Positions 1 through 8,245 of a stretch of 64,000 nt of DNA are shown piece by piece. Below the pieces are notes generated by a model. The model was not told the origin of the DNA. It did no database searches and saw nothing but the letters and a program-made list of their open reading frames with translations. The position numbers and the translations under genes are program-made. The first letter of the stretch is position 1. Each line of letters opens with the position of its first letter. The stretch spans positions 1,984,001 through 2,048,000 of the forward strand of contig NZ_CP024901.1 of assembly GCF_003343245.1 (NCBI RefSeq), read 5' to 3'. Origin of the DNA: Photorhabdus laumondii subsp. laumondii. GTDB lineage: Bacteria; Pseudomonadota; Gammaproteobacteria; Enterobacterales; Enterobacteriaceae.

Positions 1-255
1 ATCATTCAGGCCGCAGCCATAATTTTCTCGCATAATTCGTTCACCGGGTTCGGTGAGAAAAAGAATTTTCATATTTTGGCGGACATTTTCGGCCCCTTCC
101 GCCATGGTGACGCCCGTGGGTATTTCAGGATGCGTGCTATCTTTATACGTACTATCTTTAATAGAAAATTGCGGCGGAAAGGCCCAACCCCGACCGTAAA
201 TGTCGGCTAATACTTTATCGGCTGATGCTTTATTGGCTAGTGCTTTGTTTGTCAT
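1..255 (-). CDS. pvc9: Pvc9 baseplate protein, unit A (3' end outside window)
   Basis: This is the first 85 codons of a gp25-like baseplate wedge protein, which in contractile systems links the hub to the wedges and starts sheath assembly. The family signature GERIMRENYGCGLNDY region is visible up to the window edge. The start is the ATG at 255, 12 bases past the pvc8 side of the operon (pvc8 begins its stop at 268). The N-terminus has short NK-LA repeats (NKALANKASADKVLAD) that differ in number from units B and C. Identity is sure from its two full paralogs here; only the C-terminal half is unseen. Confidence 0.95.
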   Translation of the reverse strand, partial: MTNKALANKASADKVLADIYGRGWAFPPQFSIKDSTYKDSTHPEIPTGVTMAEGAENVRQNMKILFLTEPGERIMRENYGCGLND

Positions 256-267
256 CTCATGACCTTA

Positions 268-1869
268 TTATTGGGTTAAGTTAATCTTCGCACCTTTAAT
301 ATCTACGCCGGATTTACCGGCGGCGGACAGAGATTTTTGCGCCTCTATTTTAATTTCCTGAGCATGGGTAATAAGATTCTTAGCGGAATTAAGCGTGATA
401 TCTTTATCCTGTTGCAGAGATAAGGTATGTTTTCCGCTATTCAATGCGAGTGTTTTATCTTTATGATTAAAGAGTAATGCTTGCTGATTTTCTCCCTGTT
501 TAATCACTAAGGTTTTCACCGGATTTTTTTCACTCGGTTCTAATGGCGCTTTGTTTTTAGGATTGTGCATCGAGCCTAATATCACCGGGAAGCGTGGATC
601 ACCTTCAAAGAAGCCGATAATCACCTCATCTCCCGGTTCAGGGTAGAAGCAGAAACCACTTTCGTGGCTGGCATAAGGTTTACCCAGCCGGGCAAAAAGG
701 GTGCCGTTGGTTAAGTTTAACGCCGGGATTTTGACCGGAATACGCCCCAGCGACTGGTTATCTTTTTGGTATTTTTCCACGATCCCGACATGCAGCTCTT
801 TAACCGGTGGTACAACTTGCTCTGTTTCCGGTAATAGCCCCAGCGTTAGCCGGGTACGCCAGCCTTGCCGTTGATTGAGGGTGTGACTGACACCGGTGAT
901 AATCGCCTGACCATCCATCCCCTGACCAAAGCCGCTTAACGCCAGCACATCCCCCGTTTGATAACGGTTATCGCCTTCGACTTCAAAATTACCGGAGACG
1001 TTGTGACTTCGGCGGTTATTCAGGATACCTTGAGCAAGCTGTTTGGCCTGTTCATTGTCCAATGGATAGCTGAAAGCCCATTGCCATGCTTGGTTGGTCA
1101 ATGATGTCAGACTATCTGTGGCAAGTTGATTGCGACCCAGACCACTGCTTTTTGCCTGATGGGCTGGAGACAGTTTTTGTTGGGCGATATCCCAGGATTG
1201 CACACTCACGGTTTTGGGACTGCGTTGGTTATCCCATTGCAGATTCGCTTCAAATAACACCGCATCCTGATGGCTGGCTCGCTGGTGGAGGGTATGCACG
1301 GTTGACCGGTTCAGGGATTCCGGGGTGACCAGCGTCACGCTATCGTTGCCGGGCAGCAGCCAGGTATGGGTCGCGAGCAGCCGATTTTTTAGAAACGTCC
1401 AGTCATTACAGCGGAATTGCACCATTTGTTCATGCACCGTTTTAAGCTGAGGCGCTGGTTTTATCGTGACAGGGATACCAGCCTGACTGAATAGTTTTTT
1501 GAGAATTGCCTCATCACTTTGTTTGTTGAACAGTTGCGAATGGAAGTTGTGAGTTAATTTTTGTAACGAGTGTTTAGCGGTTAGGGTAATGAGGTTGTCC
1601 TGACCTTTAAGCCCCAATGTTTGCCGAACGATGATCCCCTTAAACACCACGTTTTTTTCGATCTGCACGCTAAGCTCATGATTCGGACGGCAGCTTACCA
1701 GTTCAGCTTGCGCTTTGGCGTCAAAAATATGGCTGGCATCACCGGCGATCCCCAGCGTGATGTTAGCCGAGGGGATGCCATTGATTTGATGGTTAATTGT
1801 CAGACTGATAACCGTAAATTGACTGAGGGCTTTACCCCCTATTTTGATGATTATTGCGGGTATCTTCAT
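268..1869 (-). CDS. pvc8: Pvc8 central spike protein (VgrG/gp27-gp5 like), unit A
   Basis: A 533-residue spike protein. Residues 1 to about 340 look like the gp27/gpD-like hub half, a gp5-type OB segment starts near GIVEKYQ (about 365), the motif FCFYPEPGDEVIIGFF follows, and the last 80 residues are a polar repeat typical of the spike beta-helix (DITLNSAKNLI, KSGVDIKGAKI). It should trimerise under the PAAR tip Pvc10. The ATG overlaps the pvc7 stop by 4 bases. The last 100 residues are identical to the unit C copy but clearly different from unit B, so A and C are the closer pair here. Confidence 0.95.
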   Translation of the reverse strand: MKIPAIIIKIGGKALSQFTVISLTINHQINGIPSANITLGIAGDASHIFDAKAQAELVSCRPNHELSVQIEKNVVFKGIIVRQTLGLKGQDNLITLTAKHSLQKLTHNFHSQLFNKQSDEAILKKLFSQAGIPVTIKPAPQLKTVHEQMVQFRCNDWTFLKNRLLATHTWLLPGNDSVTLVTPESLNRSTVHTLHQRASHQDAVLFEANLQWDNQRSPKTVSVQSWDIAQQKLSPAHQAKSSGLGRNQLATDSLTSLTNQAWQWAFSYPLDNEQAKQLAQGILNNRRSHNVSGNFEVEGDNRYQTGDVLALSGFGQGMDGQAIITGVSHTLNQRQGWRTRLTLGLLPETEQVVPPVKELHVGIVEKYQKDNQSLGRIPVKIPALNLTNGTLFARLGKPYASHESGFCFYPEPGDEVIIGFFEGDPRFPVILGSMHNPKNKAPLEPSEKNPVKTLVIKQGENQQALLFNHKDKTLALNSGKHTLSLQQDKDITLNSAKNLITHAQEIKIEAQKSLSAAGKSGVDIKGAKINLTQ

Positions 1870-2549
1870 GCTTCCCCCTGCGCTTGCAGTGTTTGCCCGG
1901 GGGTGAAGTCATCAAGATTATCCAGACCGTTTTGCCAGGCCAGCGAGAGATAATCAATACCCCCAGCCAAAGAAGCGCCGGCACCTAAGGCGATCAACGG
2001 CAGGGAAAGCATATCAGTTACATTGACTGCGGTGACGGGTGGTGATTTTAACTGTTGCTCGGTGGCTTGAATCACAAAGCTTTCATCTGCCACTAGGGAT
2101 AAGGTAGCGCTGGCCCGCAATGGCGTGGCATCCCGGTCAAACAGGGTGTAACTGATGCTAAGGCCACTGGCACGGCAAGCAAAATAGCCTTTGTTTTCCC
2201 AACGCATTTTGCCCCATTTAATTTTAAGAAAGTGGGGAACGTTGGTACTGGCATCCACGGCACACAGGGCTTTCAAAATTGCCAGCTGCGTTTCTACTGC
2301 GGTGTTGTTGCCGGGCATGGTGGCATCAAATAACAGAACTAATGACAGACCCGCCGGTTGGGATAATACATAGCGGCTGCTTTGACTGGCACTGTTAATG
2401 CTTTCATCCTGCTGATAACGGGTTTGATAATCGAGCTGGATGGCATCGGGGTTATACATGGCTTGCAAACTGCCTACCGAGATTTTCCCCTCGCGGTCCT
2501 TGAAAGCGGTGAGGGTGAGTTTGGACAGGCTGCGTTCAATTAAGCTCAT
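1866..2549 (-). CDS. pvc7: Pvc7 hub/tube adaptor protein, unit A
   Basis: A 227-residue baseplate hub protein of the contractile-injection 'CIS tube' N-terminal type ([25 protein letters not shown] cut here into its visible core LTAFKDREG and SLQAMYNP). I chose the ATG at 2549 (MSLIERS) because AGGAGG lies 5 bases upstream; a frame-compatible ATG at 2576 lacks a good ribosome site and would sit inside pvc6. It overlaps pvc6 by 14 bases and pvc8 by 4, so it is translationally coupled. The C-terminus [10 protein letters not shown] resembles the opening of a LysM motif but the gene stops there. Confidence 0.9.
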   Translation of the reverse strand: MSLIERSLSKLTLTAFKDREGKISVGSLQAMYNPDAIQLDYQTRYQQDESINSASQSSRYVLSQPAGLSLVLLFDATMPGNNTAVETQLAILKALCAVDASTNVPHFLKIKWGKMRWENKGYFACRASGLSISYTLFDRDATPLRASATLSLVADESFVIQATEQQLKSPPVTAVNVTDMLSLPLIALGAGASLAGGIDYLSLAWQNGLDNLDDFTPGQTLQAQGEA

Positions 2550-2715
2550 AATGGCCTCCTGTTTCACGCAAGGCATCTAACACGGCTTGTTTCACCTTTT
2601 CAATCAGTTGGGCGTTATCCAGCGCTTCCTGCGCCAGCGTGCGTGGTGTGCTGGAGTGACTGGCTGAATCGGTCACTTTAGCCTGAATAATCAGCTCCTT
2701 AATTTCTACGGTCAT
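2536..2715 (-). CDS. pvc6: Pvc6 small baseplate-region protein, unit A
   Basis: A 59-residue protein read directly from the sequence, starting [17 protein letters not shown] and ending HYELN. Its ATG overlaps the pvc5 stop as ATGA (2712-2715), and its 3' end covers the pvc7 ribosome site and start. The same 59-codon frame is open in units B and C with mostly conservative changes, which supports real coding. It matches the position of the small Pvc6/Afp6 protein; its exact place in the particle cannot be judged from sequence. The N-terminal half is a strand-like [10 protein letters not shown] and the C-terminal half a likely helix. Confidence 0.88.
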   Translation of the reverse strand: MTVEIKELIIQAKVTDSASHSSTPRTLAQEALDNAQLIEKVKQAVLDALRETGGHYELN

Positions 2716-3170
2716 GCTTTCACTCCTAACCAGCGCATATCCTGATAACGTAACTCCAAGGTATTGACTAGCACCGTATTGCTATTGGCATCAAAATCCC
2801 CGGTAGACCAATGGACTGGCAGCGCATTACTTAGCGTCCAGCTTGCCACGGGAACTGAATGTTCATTCAGTAGAATGATAACCACATCGGCATACACGGC
2901 TTTCTCACCACGCAGGACGCGGTCAAACGTCAGAGTGAGTGGCGTAACGGTCATAACGCCGCGCTCCAGTACCAGACTGCCATGCTGGATCTTCTCGGCC
3001 AGCCAGGTATTTCTGGCGTTTTCTCCCCCCTGACTATGTTGGCTAGTTTGCAACTCACGGCTGAGGCCAGATATCCGTTGAAAGGCAATGTCGAGTGGGC
3101 TGGGGATATTGTTAAACAGAAAACTGGCGATAAAACGGTGTGATACCGACGGGGTGTATAAATTGTTCAT
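2712..3170 (-). CDS. pvc5: Pvc5 inner tube initiator protein, unit A
   Basis: A 152-residue Hcp-like/T4 gp19-like tube protein (PVC structures place Pvc5 at the tube base, next to the hub). Visible core: [28 protein letters not shown], with the FxxISGLS strand typical of tube proteins, and the C-terminal [14 protein letters not shown] chose the ATG at 3170, preceded by AGGGGC, over an upstream ATG at 3212 that would lie inside pvc4. It follows pvc4 by 13 bases and ends overlapping pvc6. Nearly identical to the unit C copy. Confidence 0.93.
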   Translation of the reverse strand: MNNLYTPSVSHRFIASFLFNNIPSPLDIAFQRISGLSRELQTSQHSQGGENARNTWLAEKIQHGSLVLERGVMTVTPLTLTFDRVLRGEKAVYADVVIILLNEHSVPVASWTLSNALPVHWSTGDFDANSNTVLVNTLELRYQDMRWLGVKA

Positions 3171-3183
3171 ATTTTGCCCCTGT

Positions 3184-4419
3184 TTAATGGGTGATCCCGG
3201 TGCGGGTATCAAATGTCAGATTCAGCTCGATAAATTCCGCCGGAATTAACAGTGCCAGCCTGATCTTCATGATCATTTTCCCGGCCCGTAGATCCGCTTC
3301 ACTCATCGATTCGTCAATCCCCAGTAACACCTCAAATGCCTGATCTTCCTGCGTACCGCGCAGTCCACCGTTTAGCCATAACTGACGTAACCAGTTGTAA
3401 GCCTGACCTTTAAACTTCATCCAGGTGATGGCGTTATTGGGTTCAAACACAAAGGCCCGGCCCAGTTGAGTCATATGGGCTTCGATATAAGAAACCAGAC
3501 GGCGCGTCTGGATATAACGCCAGGGAGAACCGGGCGTATTGTCCAGCGTGCGACATCCCCAGATCTTTGTCCCTTTGCCGGGGAAGCTGCGAACCAGATT
3601 CAACGAAGTGCCGTTCTGATTAAACAGGTCATCAGCTTCAATATAAGAGCGTATCGGGTTGATGACTTTGGCTAACGCAACGTTCGCGGGGGCATGCCAG
3701 ACGACCATTTGGTTATCGTTACGCTGGATGACGGCGGCCACTGCGGCGGTAGGTGAAAGTACAACAGGCTGATTTTGCTCCTGATAAGCACTGTTCAACC
3801 TTGGCCAGTATACGGCACCCCATTGCCGATCATTGGAAGAGAACCGGGCTAAACATTCAGCGGCCAGGGCGGGATCATCGGGGGCATCCAGTAATCCCAT
3901 GATGCCGCGTCGGCTGTTGCAAAGGTTGAGTACTGATTGCCAAAACTGTTGCCAGAATAGAATCTTATCGTGTTGATCGATTTCTGAATCGGGAGCATCC
4001 ATCTGATTCAGATAAACAATATCGGGAACCACAATCAACGTGATAGCACTCTGTGCCGAAATCGCTTGTTTAACCCAATCTTGTTGTAGGGTGGTAGTCA
4101 ATGATTGAAAATCGCCTCGTGGTTTATCCGATCCTAGCGACAGCACATAGGCTTGTTGACCCCCGTTTTCAAAAAAGTGGCGCACGGAATAGTACATTAA
4201 TCCTGATTCACCAAATGACAGGGTAAAATCGGTCAGGCTGTGGATCTTGACGGGGGTTTTGTCACTAATACGATTGTTTTTAGCATGATTCTTTTTAGCA
4301 TGATTGTTTTTAGCCGGTTGGGTATAGCCGATAAAAACCGGTACACCGATAAATGCCTCATCTTGTTGCTGGGATATCAGGTTCTCCGTGATGGTGACGC
4401 CGGGCTGTTTTATTTCCAT
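3184..4419 (-). CDS. pvc4: Pvc4 sheath protein, unit A
   Basis: A 411-residue contractile sheath protein. The N-terminus MEIKQPGVTITENLIS replaces the PTxPTYPGVYIEED of Pvc2/3; the C-terminal half carries the sheath fold (AFVFEPNNAITW, LWLNGGLRGT, PAEFIELNL). Family knowledge: three sheath paralogs occur per PVC/Afp cluster, Pvc4 being a low-copy form near the baseplate. Oddity: residues about 36-46 carry a small tandem insertion (NHAKK NHAKN) caused by a 15-base direct repeat near 4280-4315, absent in unit B and shorter in unit C. A stable hairpin (4441-4458) lies just before its ribosome site. Confidence 0.93.
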   Translation of the reverse strand: MEIKQPGVTITENLISQQQDEAFIGVPVFIGYTQPAKNNHAKKNHAKNNRISDKTPVKIHSLTDFTLSFGESGLMYYSVRHFFENGGQQAYVLSLGSDKPRGDFQSLTTTLQQDWVKQAISAQSAITLIVVPDIVYLNQMDAPDSEIDQHDKILFWQQFWQSVLNLCNSRRGIMGLLDAPDDPALAAECLARFSSNDRQWGAVYWPRLNSAYQEQNQPVVLSPTAAVAAVIQRNDNQMVVWHAPANVALAKVINPIRSYIEADDLFNQNGTSLNLVRSFPGKGTKIWGCRTLDNTPGSPWRYIQTRRLVSYIEAHMTQLGRAFVFEPNNAITWMKFKGQAYNWLRQLWLNGGLRGTQEDQAFEVLLGIDESMSEADLRAGKMIMKIRLALLIPAEFIELNLTFDTRTGITH

Positions 4420-4440
4420 TCTCGGTTCCTCACTAGAACA

Positions 4441-4458
4441 GGCGCGGTGAACCGCGCC
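4441..4458 (-). promoter_or_regulatory. Conserved pvc3-pvc4 intergenic hairpin, unit A
   Basis: A perfect 7-bp GC stem (GGCGCGG / CCGCGCC) with a 4-base loop (TTCA on the transcript strand) lies between the pvc3 stop and the pvc4 ribosome site. No T-run follows, so it is not an ordinary intrinsic terminator. The same element occurs in units B and C. Confidence 0.7.
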
Positions 4459-4466
4459 CCATACGG

Positions 4467-5900
4467 TTACGGTGTTACATTTTGCGAAAATTGCAGAATA
4501 ATAAATTCAGCCGGACGGACCGCCGCCATGCCAACTTTCACCACCATTTTGCCTTGCTTAATATCGTCGTCGGACATGGTGACACCTTGACCAATCTGGA
4601 CAAAATAGGCTTCCTGTGGGCTGTTACCGGCCAGTGCCCCTTGCTGCCAGAGTTGATGGAGATAGTTATCAATCGCTGAGCGGACGCGTTCCCAGGTGGG
4701 CTGGCTGTTGGGTTCAAACACGGCAAATTGCATGGCTTGCTTGATATCCCGTTCTGCCGCATTAAATAAACGCCGAACTGGAATGTAGCGCCAGTTATCA
4801 TCATTTTGCAGAGTACGCGTACCCCAGACGACAAAACCTTTGTTACTGAAATAACGGATCGCATTGATACCATTTTGATTCATGGTGCCTTGCTCATCTT
4901 CCGTGAGTCGATCCGCAACATCACTAATCCCACTCAGCGCAACATTAGCGGGTGCTTTCCAGACACCCCGGCTGGCATCGGTGGCGCAGTAGACACCGGC
5001 TATCACTGCACTGGCGGGAATCGTTTTACTTATGTTCTGTATTGCAATCACCGCTTGCTGATAGACATCGGGATTTTTCTCTTTGAGCTGTACCAGATTA
5101 GTCACTTTGTCTGGGGTTGTATTGGCATCTTTATAGCCTGAAACAGCGACGAGAGCCTCTTCCGTTTGCATCAGCTGTGAGACTTTCACTGCGGGATAAT
5201 ACGTTGCAGTTTGTGAGGAGACATTAGCGCTGATAGCGGTTGCTTTATCTTGGTTATCGGCGATAAGAAAATAGCCGTTATTTAATAATGAAGGGGTCAG
5301 GTTGTTATATATCTGGCTCTGATAATCAGCATCCTGTTCAGGACAGACAATTAACGTGATTTCTAAAGCCTGCTCAATCAACGCCGGGATTAATGCCAGC
5401 GTGTTAGCCTTGCTGGTATCAGCAATTGGCAGGATATAACAAGGTCCGCCGCCATTTTGGAAATAAAGTTTTAAAGCATCACTGCTTACTGTGTAGATAT
5501 CAACGGCGACCTGGTAAGTGTAGCCGGGAGGAGTTTCATCTGCATTGGGTGTTGTGGCCTGTGTCGTGGCCGCAACTTCTGTATCGTTTTCAACTCCTTC
5601 GTTGTTTTTGACTGATACATCGTCTTCGACTGTTTGAGGTTTTTCAGGAGGAGTCGGTTCGGGTTTGGGAGGCGTGGGTTCGGTTGATGTGATTGCTATT
5701 GATCTAACACAACCTACGTTAAATAGGTTAGTAAAATCCAACCAGCTACTCACGCGGGTTATTTCAGGTGTTGCGCTGGTTTTTTTCGGTAAGAAACGCC
5801 CAATAAAAACGGGTATTGCGGTATTTCCCTGGCTAACAGAAAGTGCCAGTGATGCGTCTTCTTCAATATAGACGCCAGGAAAAGTTGGTATTGTTGGCAT
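4467..5900 (-). CDS. pvc3: Pvc3 sheath protein with variable insertion, unit A
   Basis: A 477-residue sheath protein starting MPTIPTFPGVYIEEDAS, with the conserved C-terminal half (WRYIPVRRLFNAAERDIK, AVFEPNSQPTWERVR, PAEFIILQFSQNV). It is about 115 residues longer than Pvc2. Much of the extra length is a proline-rich then acidic stretch at about residues 70-115 (TEPTPPKPEPTPPEKPQ, then Asn/Glu/Thr-rich), which differs almost completely in units B and C. The insertion sits in the N-terminal half, so it is probably a surface domain of the sheath. The gene follows pvc2 by 11 bases. Confidence 0.93.
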   Translation of the reverse strand: MPTIPTFPGVYIEEDASLALSVSQGNTAIPVFIGRFLPKKTSATPEITRVSSWLDFTNLFNVGCVRSIAITSTEPTPPKPEPTPPEKPQTVEDDVSVKNNEGVENDTEVAATTQATTPNADETPPGYTYQVAVDIYTVSSDALKLYFQNGGGPCYILPIADTSKANTLALIPALIEQALEITLIVCPEQDADYQSQIYNNLTPSLLNNGYFLIADNQDKATAISANVSSQTATYYPAVKVSQLMQTEEALVAVSGYKDANTTPDKVTNLVQLKEKNPDVYQQAVIAIQNISKTIPASAVIAGVYCATDASRGVWKAPANVALSGISDVADRLTEDEQGTMNQNGINAIRYFSNKGFVVWGTRTLQNDDNWRYIPVRRLFNAAERDIKQAMQFAVFEPNSQPTWERVRSAIDNYLHQLWQQGALAGNSPQEAYFVQIGQGVTMSDDDIKQGKMVVKVGMAAVRPAEFIILQFSQNVTP

Positions 5901-5911
5901 ATTTCCTCCGG

Positions 5912-6994
5912 TTATTGAGCGATATTCTGTGTAAGCTGCAAGATAATAAACTCGGCTGGACGAACCGCCGCCAGACCCACTTTGACAATCATTTTGCCCT
6001 GCTTAATATCGTCATCAGTCATGGTGACGTCTTTACCGATTTGAACAAAATAAGCCTGCTCAGCTTTGCTGCCCATCAAGCCGCCTTGCTGCCAGAGGGT
6101 GTGAAGATAGTTATCGATAGCACGGTGGACCGCTTTCCAAGTGGGTTGGCTATTGGGTTCGAAGACCGCGAAACTCATGGCATTTTTAATATCCCGTTCT
6201 GCGCTATTAAACAGGCGGCGAACCGGGATATAACGCCAATGATCATTGTCCTCAAGTGTGCGAGCGCCCCAGACCAGCGTCCCGCTCTTAGGAAAAGTGC
6301 GGATCATATTTAGGGCTTTACCCTGGTTATATTTCCCTTGCAGGTCGTCAGTCATCGGATATTTAGGTTGCAATCCGCCTTGAACAGCGACATTTGCTGG
6401 CGCTTGCCAAACACCCCGGTTGTTATCGACACGGGCATAAATACCGGCCATGACGGCGCTGGGTGGAATATCAATGGCGGCTTTATTTTCTCCCCATTCA
6501 GCGATCAGCCAGGGATAATAAACTGCGCCATAGGCTGTAGCGGTATAGGGTTTAAGTACGTCATCGGGTTTTTGGTCTGGGGTTATTTGAGCGATTGGAC
6601 CATCAAAAATGGCGAATAATCCTTTGCCAGATTTGCAAAGGGCGTCTGCGGCAGTGATGATTTCTTCTCCGGCAGCAACCAGCAATGTCACATCATCGAG
6701 TTTTGGCACATGTTTTTCTAACTCTGCGGTTTTAACCAGATAGCCATATCCACCGCCATTAATAAAATAAGCGCGTAGTGCGATATCAAGCTTATCGGTG
6801 GCAGTAAATTGTCCCCCTTTGAGCGACAGATATTCCAGCCAGCTGTTAACACGAATATAAGAATCATCGGTTATTAATGAATTGTCTTTTGCGACGGCAA
6901 AGACAGGTACTGCTGTTGCACCGGACTGAACAGAGAGTGCGGGTGAGGCGTCCTCTTCGATATAAACGCCGGGATAGGTTGGTACCGTTGGCAT
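5912..6994 (-). CDS. pvc2: Pvc2 major sheath protein, unit A
   Basis: A 360-residue sheath subunit, the main contractile polymer of the trunk. Visible sheath signatures are PGVYIEEDASPALS near the N-terminus (inter-subunit strand), YFINGGGYGYLV, PSAVMAGIYARVDNNRGVW, and the C-terminal PAEFIILQLTQN strand that links to neighbouring subunits. It lacks the long variable insertion of Pvc3. The ATG at 6994 is preceded by GGAGGC. A 13-codon tail of another sheath gene sits just upstream (7006-7047). Confidence 0.94.
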   Translation of the reverse strand: MPTVPTYPGVYIEEDASPALSVQSGATAVPVFAVAKDNSLITDDSYIRVNSWLEYLSLKGGQFTATDKLDIALRAYFINGGGYGYLVKTAELEKHVPKLDDVTLLVAAGEEIITAADALCKSGKGLFAIFDGPIAQITPDQKPDDVLKPYTATAYGAVYYPWLIAEWGENKAAIDIPPSAVMAGIYARVDNNRGVWQAPANVAVQGGLQPKYPMTDDLQGKYNQGKALNMIRTFPKSGTLVWGARTLEDNDHWRYIPVRRLFNSAERDIKNAMSFAVFEPNSQPTWKAVHRAIDNYLHTLWQQGGLMGSKAEQAYFVQIGKDVTMTDDDIKQGKMIVKVGLAAVRPAEFIILQLTQNIAQ

Positions 6995-7005
6995 GTTGCC
7001 TCCAA

Positions 7006-7047
7006 TTATTGTGCAATATTCTGAGTAGACAGCTTGATAAATGAATC
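7006..7047 (-). pseudogene. C-terminal relic of a lost sheath gene, unit A
   Basis: Directly after the pvc1 stop, and in the same frame, 13 codons read DSFIKLSTQNIAQ then stop. This matches the last residues of Pvc2 (EFIILQLTQNIAQ) and includes the GGAGGC ribosome site that now serves pvc2. Unit C has the same relic with one changed residue, and unit B a longer version. I infer an extra sheath gene once stood between pvc1 and pvc2. Confidence 0.7.
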
Positions 7048-7497
7048 TTAAGCCGCTTGAATGGTCACTCGATCTGCGGTCAGGGTAATTTCCTGCACGG
7101 CAACTTCGTTGCTGGTGGCATCAAAAGAAGGAGAAATTAATGAGGTTGGGAAGGCATTTGCCACGCTCCAGGTCATTAAAATTTCAGTGCCGGCTTCGTT
7201 GGTTAAACTGATTGAAATATCTTTTTTCTCAACCTGATTAAGCTGAATAGAGTTAATCCAGTCAAAAAGTTTAGTATCGCCAGAGAATACCCCTTTACGC
7301 AGTGAGATATTAATCGCCTGACGTTGACCGGGCATTTTATAGTAATTGCCGGTACCATCTTTGTATTCTATGACATCATGAGAAATATCGAGGCCAGAAA
7401 CGCTGTTAAAAGGGATTTGCTCATCACCGATCGAGACAACAAATCGGTAAGTAGGAATGGGATATTCAACAGCAATTTGTTCTGGAGTTGTAGACAT
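7048..7497 (-). CDS. pvc1: Pvc1 major inner tube protein, unit A
   Basis: A 149-residue Hcp-like tube protein, first gene of the operon. It shows the family pattern YRFVVSIGDE, FNSVSGLDISHDVIEYKDG, GNYYKMPGQRQ, LRKGVFSGDTKLFDW and a C-terminal EITLTADRV strand. Hexameric rings of this protein stack to form the tube that holds payload. AAGGA lies 6 bases before the ATG. An 81-nt leader holding an AT-rich stretch separates it from an ops-like element. Its high copy number in the particle fits its promoter-proximal position. Confidence 0.95.
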   Translation of the reverse strand: MSTTPEQIAVEYPIPTYRFVVSIGDEQIPFNSVSGLDISHDVIEYKDGTGNYYKMPGQRQAINISLRKGVFSGDTKLFDWINSIQLNQVEKKDISISLTNEAGTEILMTWSVANAFPTSLISPSFDATSNEVAVQEITLTADRVTIQAA

Positions 7498-7578
7498 GAT
7501 TTTTTCCTTGATTGTTTACATTTGAAATATAAGAAAAACATCTATTACTTTGTTTTCCTTAGCATCTAACGATTGGGT

Positions 7579-7592
7579 ATAGCTACCGCAAT
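7579..7592 (-). promoter_or_regulatory. ops-like antitermination element, unit A leader
   Basis: The transcript strand reads ATTGCGGTAGCTAT, matching 8 core bases (GCGGTAGC) of the RfaH ops element GGCGGTAGCGT. The bases upstream (CATAAATCAGGTT) resemble the JUMPstart lead-in TTAAGCCAGGG. It lies 81 nt before pvc1 and 80 nt after a TATAAT box, and is repeated at the same spacing in units B and C. Afp of Serratia is known to need the RfaH-like factor AnfA1. Confidence 0.75.
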
Positions 7593-7672
7593 AACCTGAT
7601 TTATGGAGGTCTTTGTTCGTATTAAAGAATGTGTTCAATGATTATTTAAATCACATTTGATAAAGCGAGGTG

Positions 7673-7678
7673 ATTATA
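7673..7678 (-). promoter_or_regulatory. Putative -10 box of the unit A PVC operon
   Basis: TATAAT on the minus strand within CTCTATAATCA. The same box in near-identical context occurs in units B and C at matching distance from the ops-like element. I see no good -35 hexamer at 16-18 bases; a conserved TTAATTGAT lies about 23-25 bases upstream instead, which could mean activator dependence. Confidence 0.55.
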
Positions 7679-7689
7679 GAGAATGGATT

Positions 7690-8061
7690 CTTAAGCGGTA
7701 GCATCAATTAATAATGATATTTATTTTTAATTGATGTGGCGGGTTTTGATGATTTTGTGTATCAGCGTTAATTTATTACTTTCTGTAAACATGAAAATAA
7801 ATAACAGGTGTGATTTTCATGTTGAATAATATCACGCGATTATGGGGTTTTTCATTGCCAGGTATTTTTATTCTTTAATAATTTCAACGATAAATTAATT
7901 GTTGAATAAAAATATAATCATGAAAATGATTGCTAGTGAAATGAGTTAGAATGCTTATTGGGGTGAAAAGAGAGAACAGCGATTTCAGAAGCACGTGGAT
8001 TTAAACCCAGTCTTTGGTTTGGCATGTAAATGTGCCACTTCTATGCGTTTTGTGCATTGAC
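7690..8061 (-). other. Intergenic region upstream of unit A operon
   Basis: AT-rich non-coding DNA. The first 130 bases upstream of the -10 box align loosely with the same region of unit B (shared TTTTTAATTGAT and GATTTT stretches), so it may hold regulatory sites. I see no ORF with a ribosome site, no hairpin terminator and no RNA gene. Confidence 0.5.
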
Positions 8062-8243
8062 TCAAGCATTTTTATGCCGATAACGTATTAATAGTAAGTG
8101 TGTCGGACGTTTGTTCAAATTCACCCTGGTGATTTCCATCACCGTTTCACGGTCGAGATTCATACTTCGGTGACTGTTTTGCCAGTCACCGTAAGATTTT
8201 CTTTTAACACGAATCGTTGAATACTGAAAGAATTCCCAGCACG
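8062..8243 (-). pseudogene. Decayed duplicate of an Rpn C-terminus
   Basis: Just past the rpn stop the minus strand contains MNLDRETVMEITRVNLNK, which lines up with DHETVMKTTGLSQNEL at the end of the intact Rpn next door; the DNA around 8130-8160 and 8285-8315 is clearly related (ATCACCGTTTCA shared). No catalytic domain is present. It is either a decayed second copy or a shortened stand-alone C-terminal unit. The 67-residue open frame starting at 8265 overlaps the end of rpn and is not convincing as a gene in itself. Confidence 0.5.
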
Positions 8244-8245
8244 AG

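Noticed and set aside
1086..1328. Plus-strand open frames throughout the window
   Set aside because: They lie opposite conserved PVC genes, lack ribosome sites and recur only because the minus-strand genes are conserved.
7695..7702. GCGGTAGC on the plus strand upstream of unit A
   Set aside because: It faces away from the operon, is absent from units B and C, and no gene lies downstream on the plus strand, so it is probably chance.
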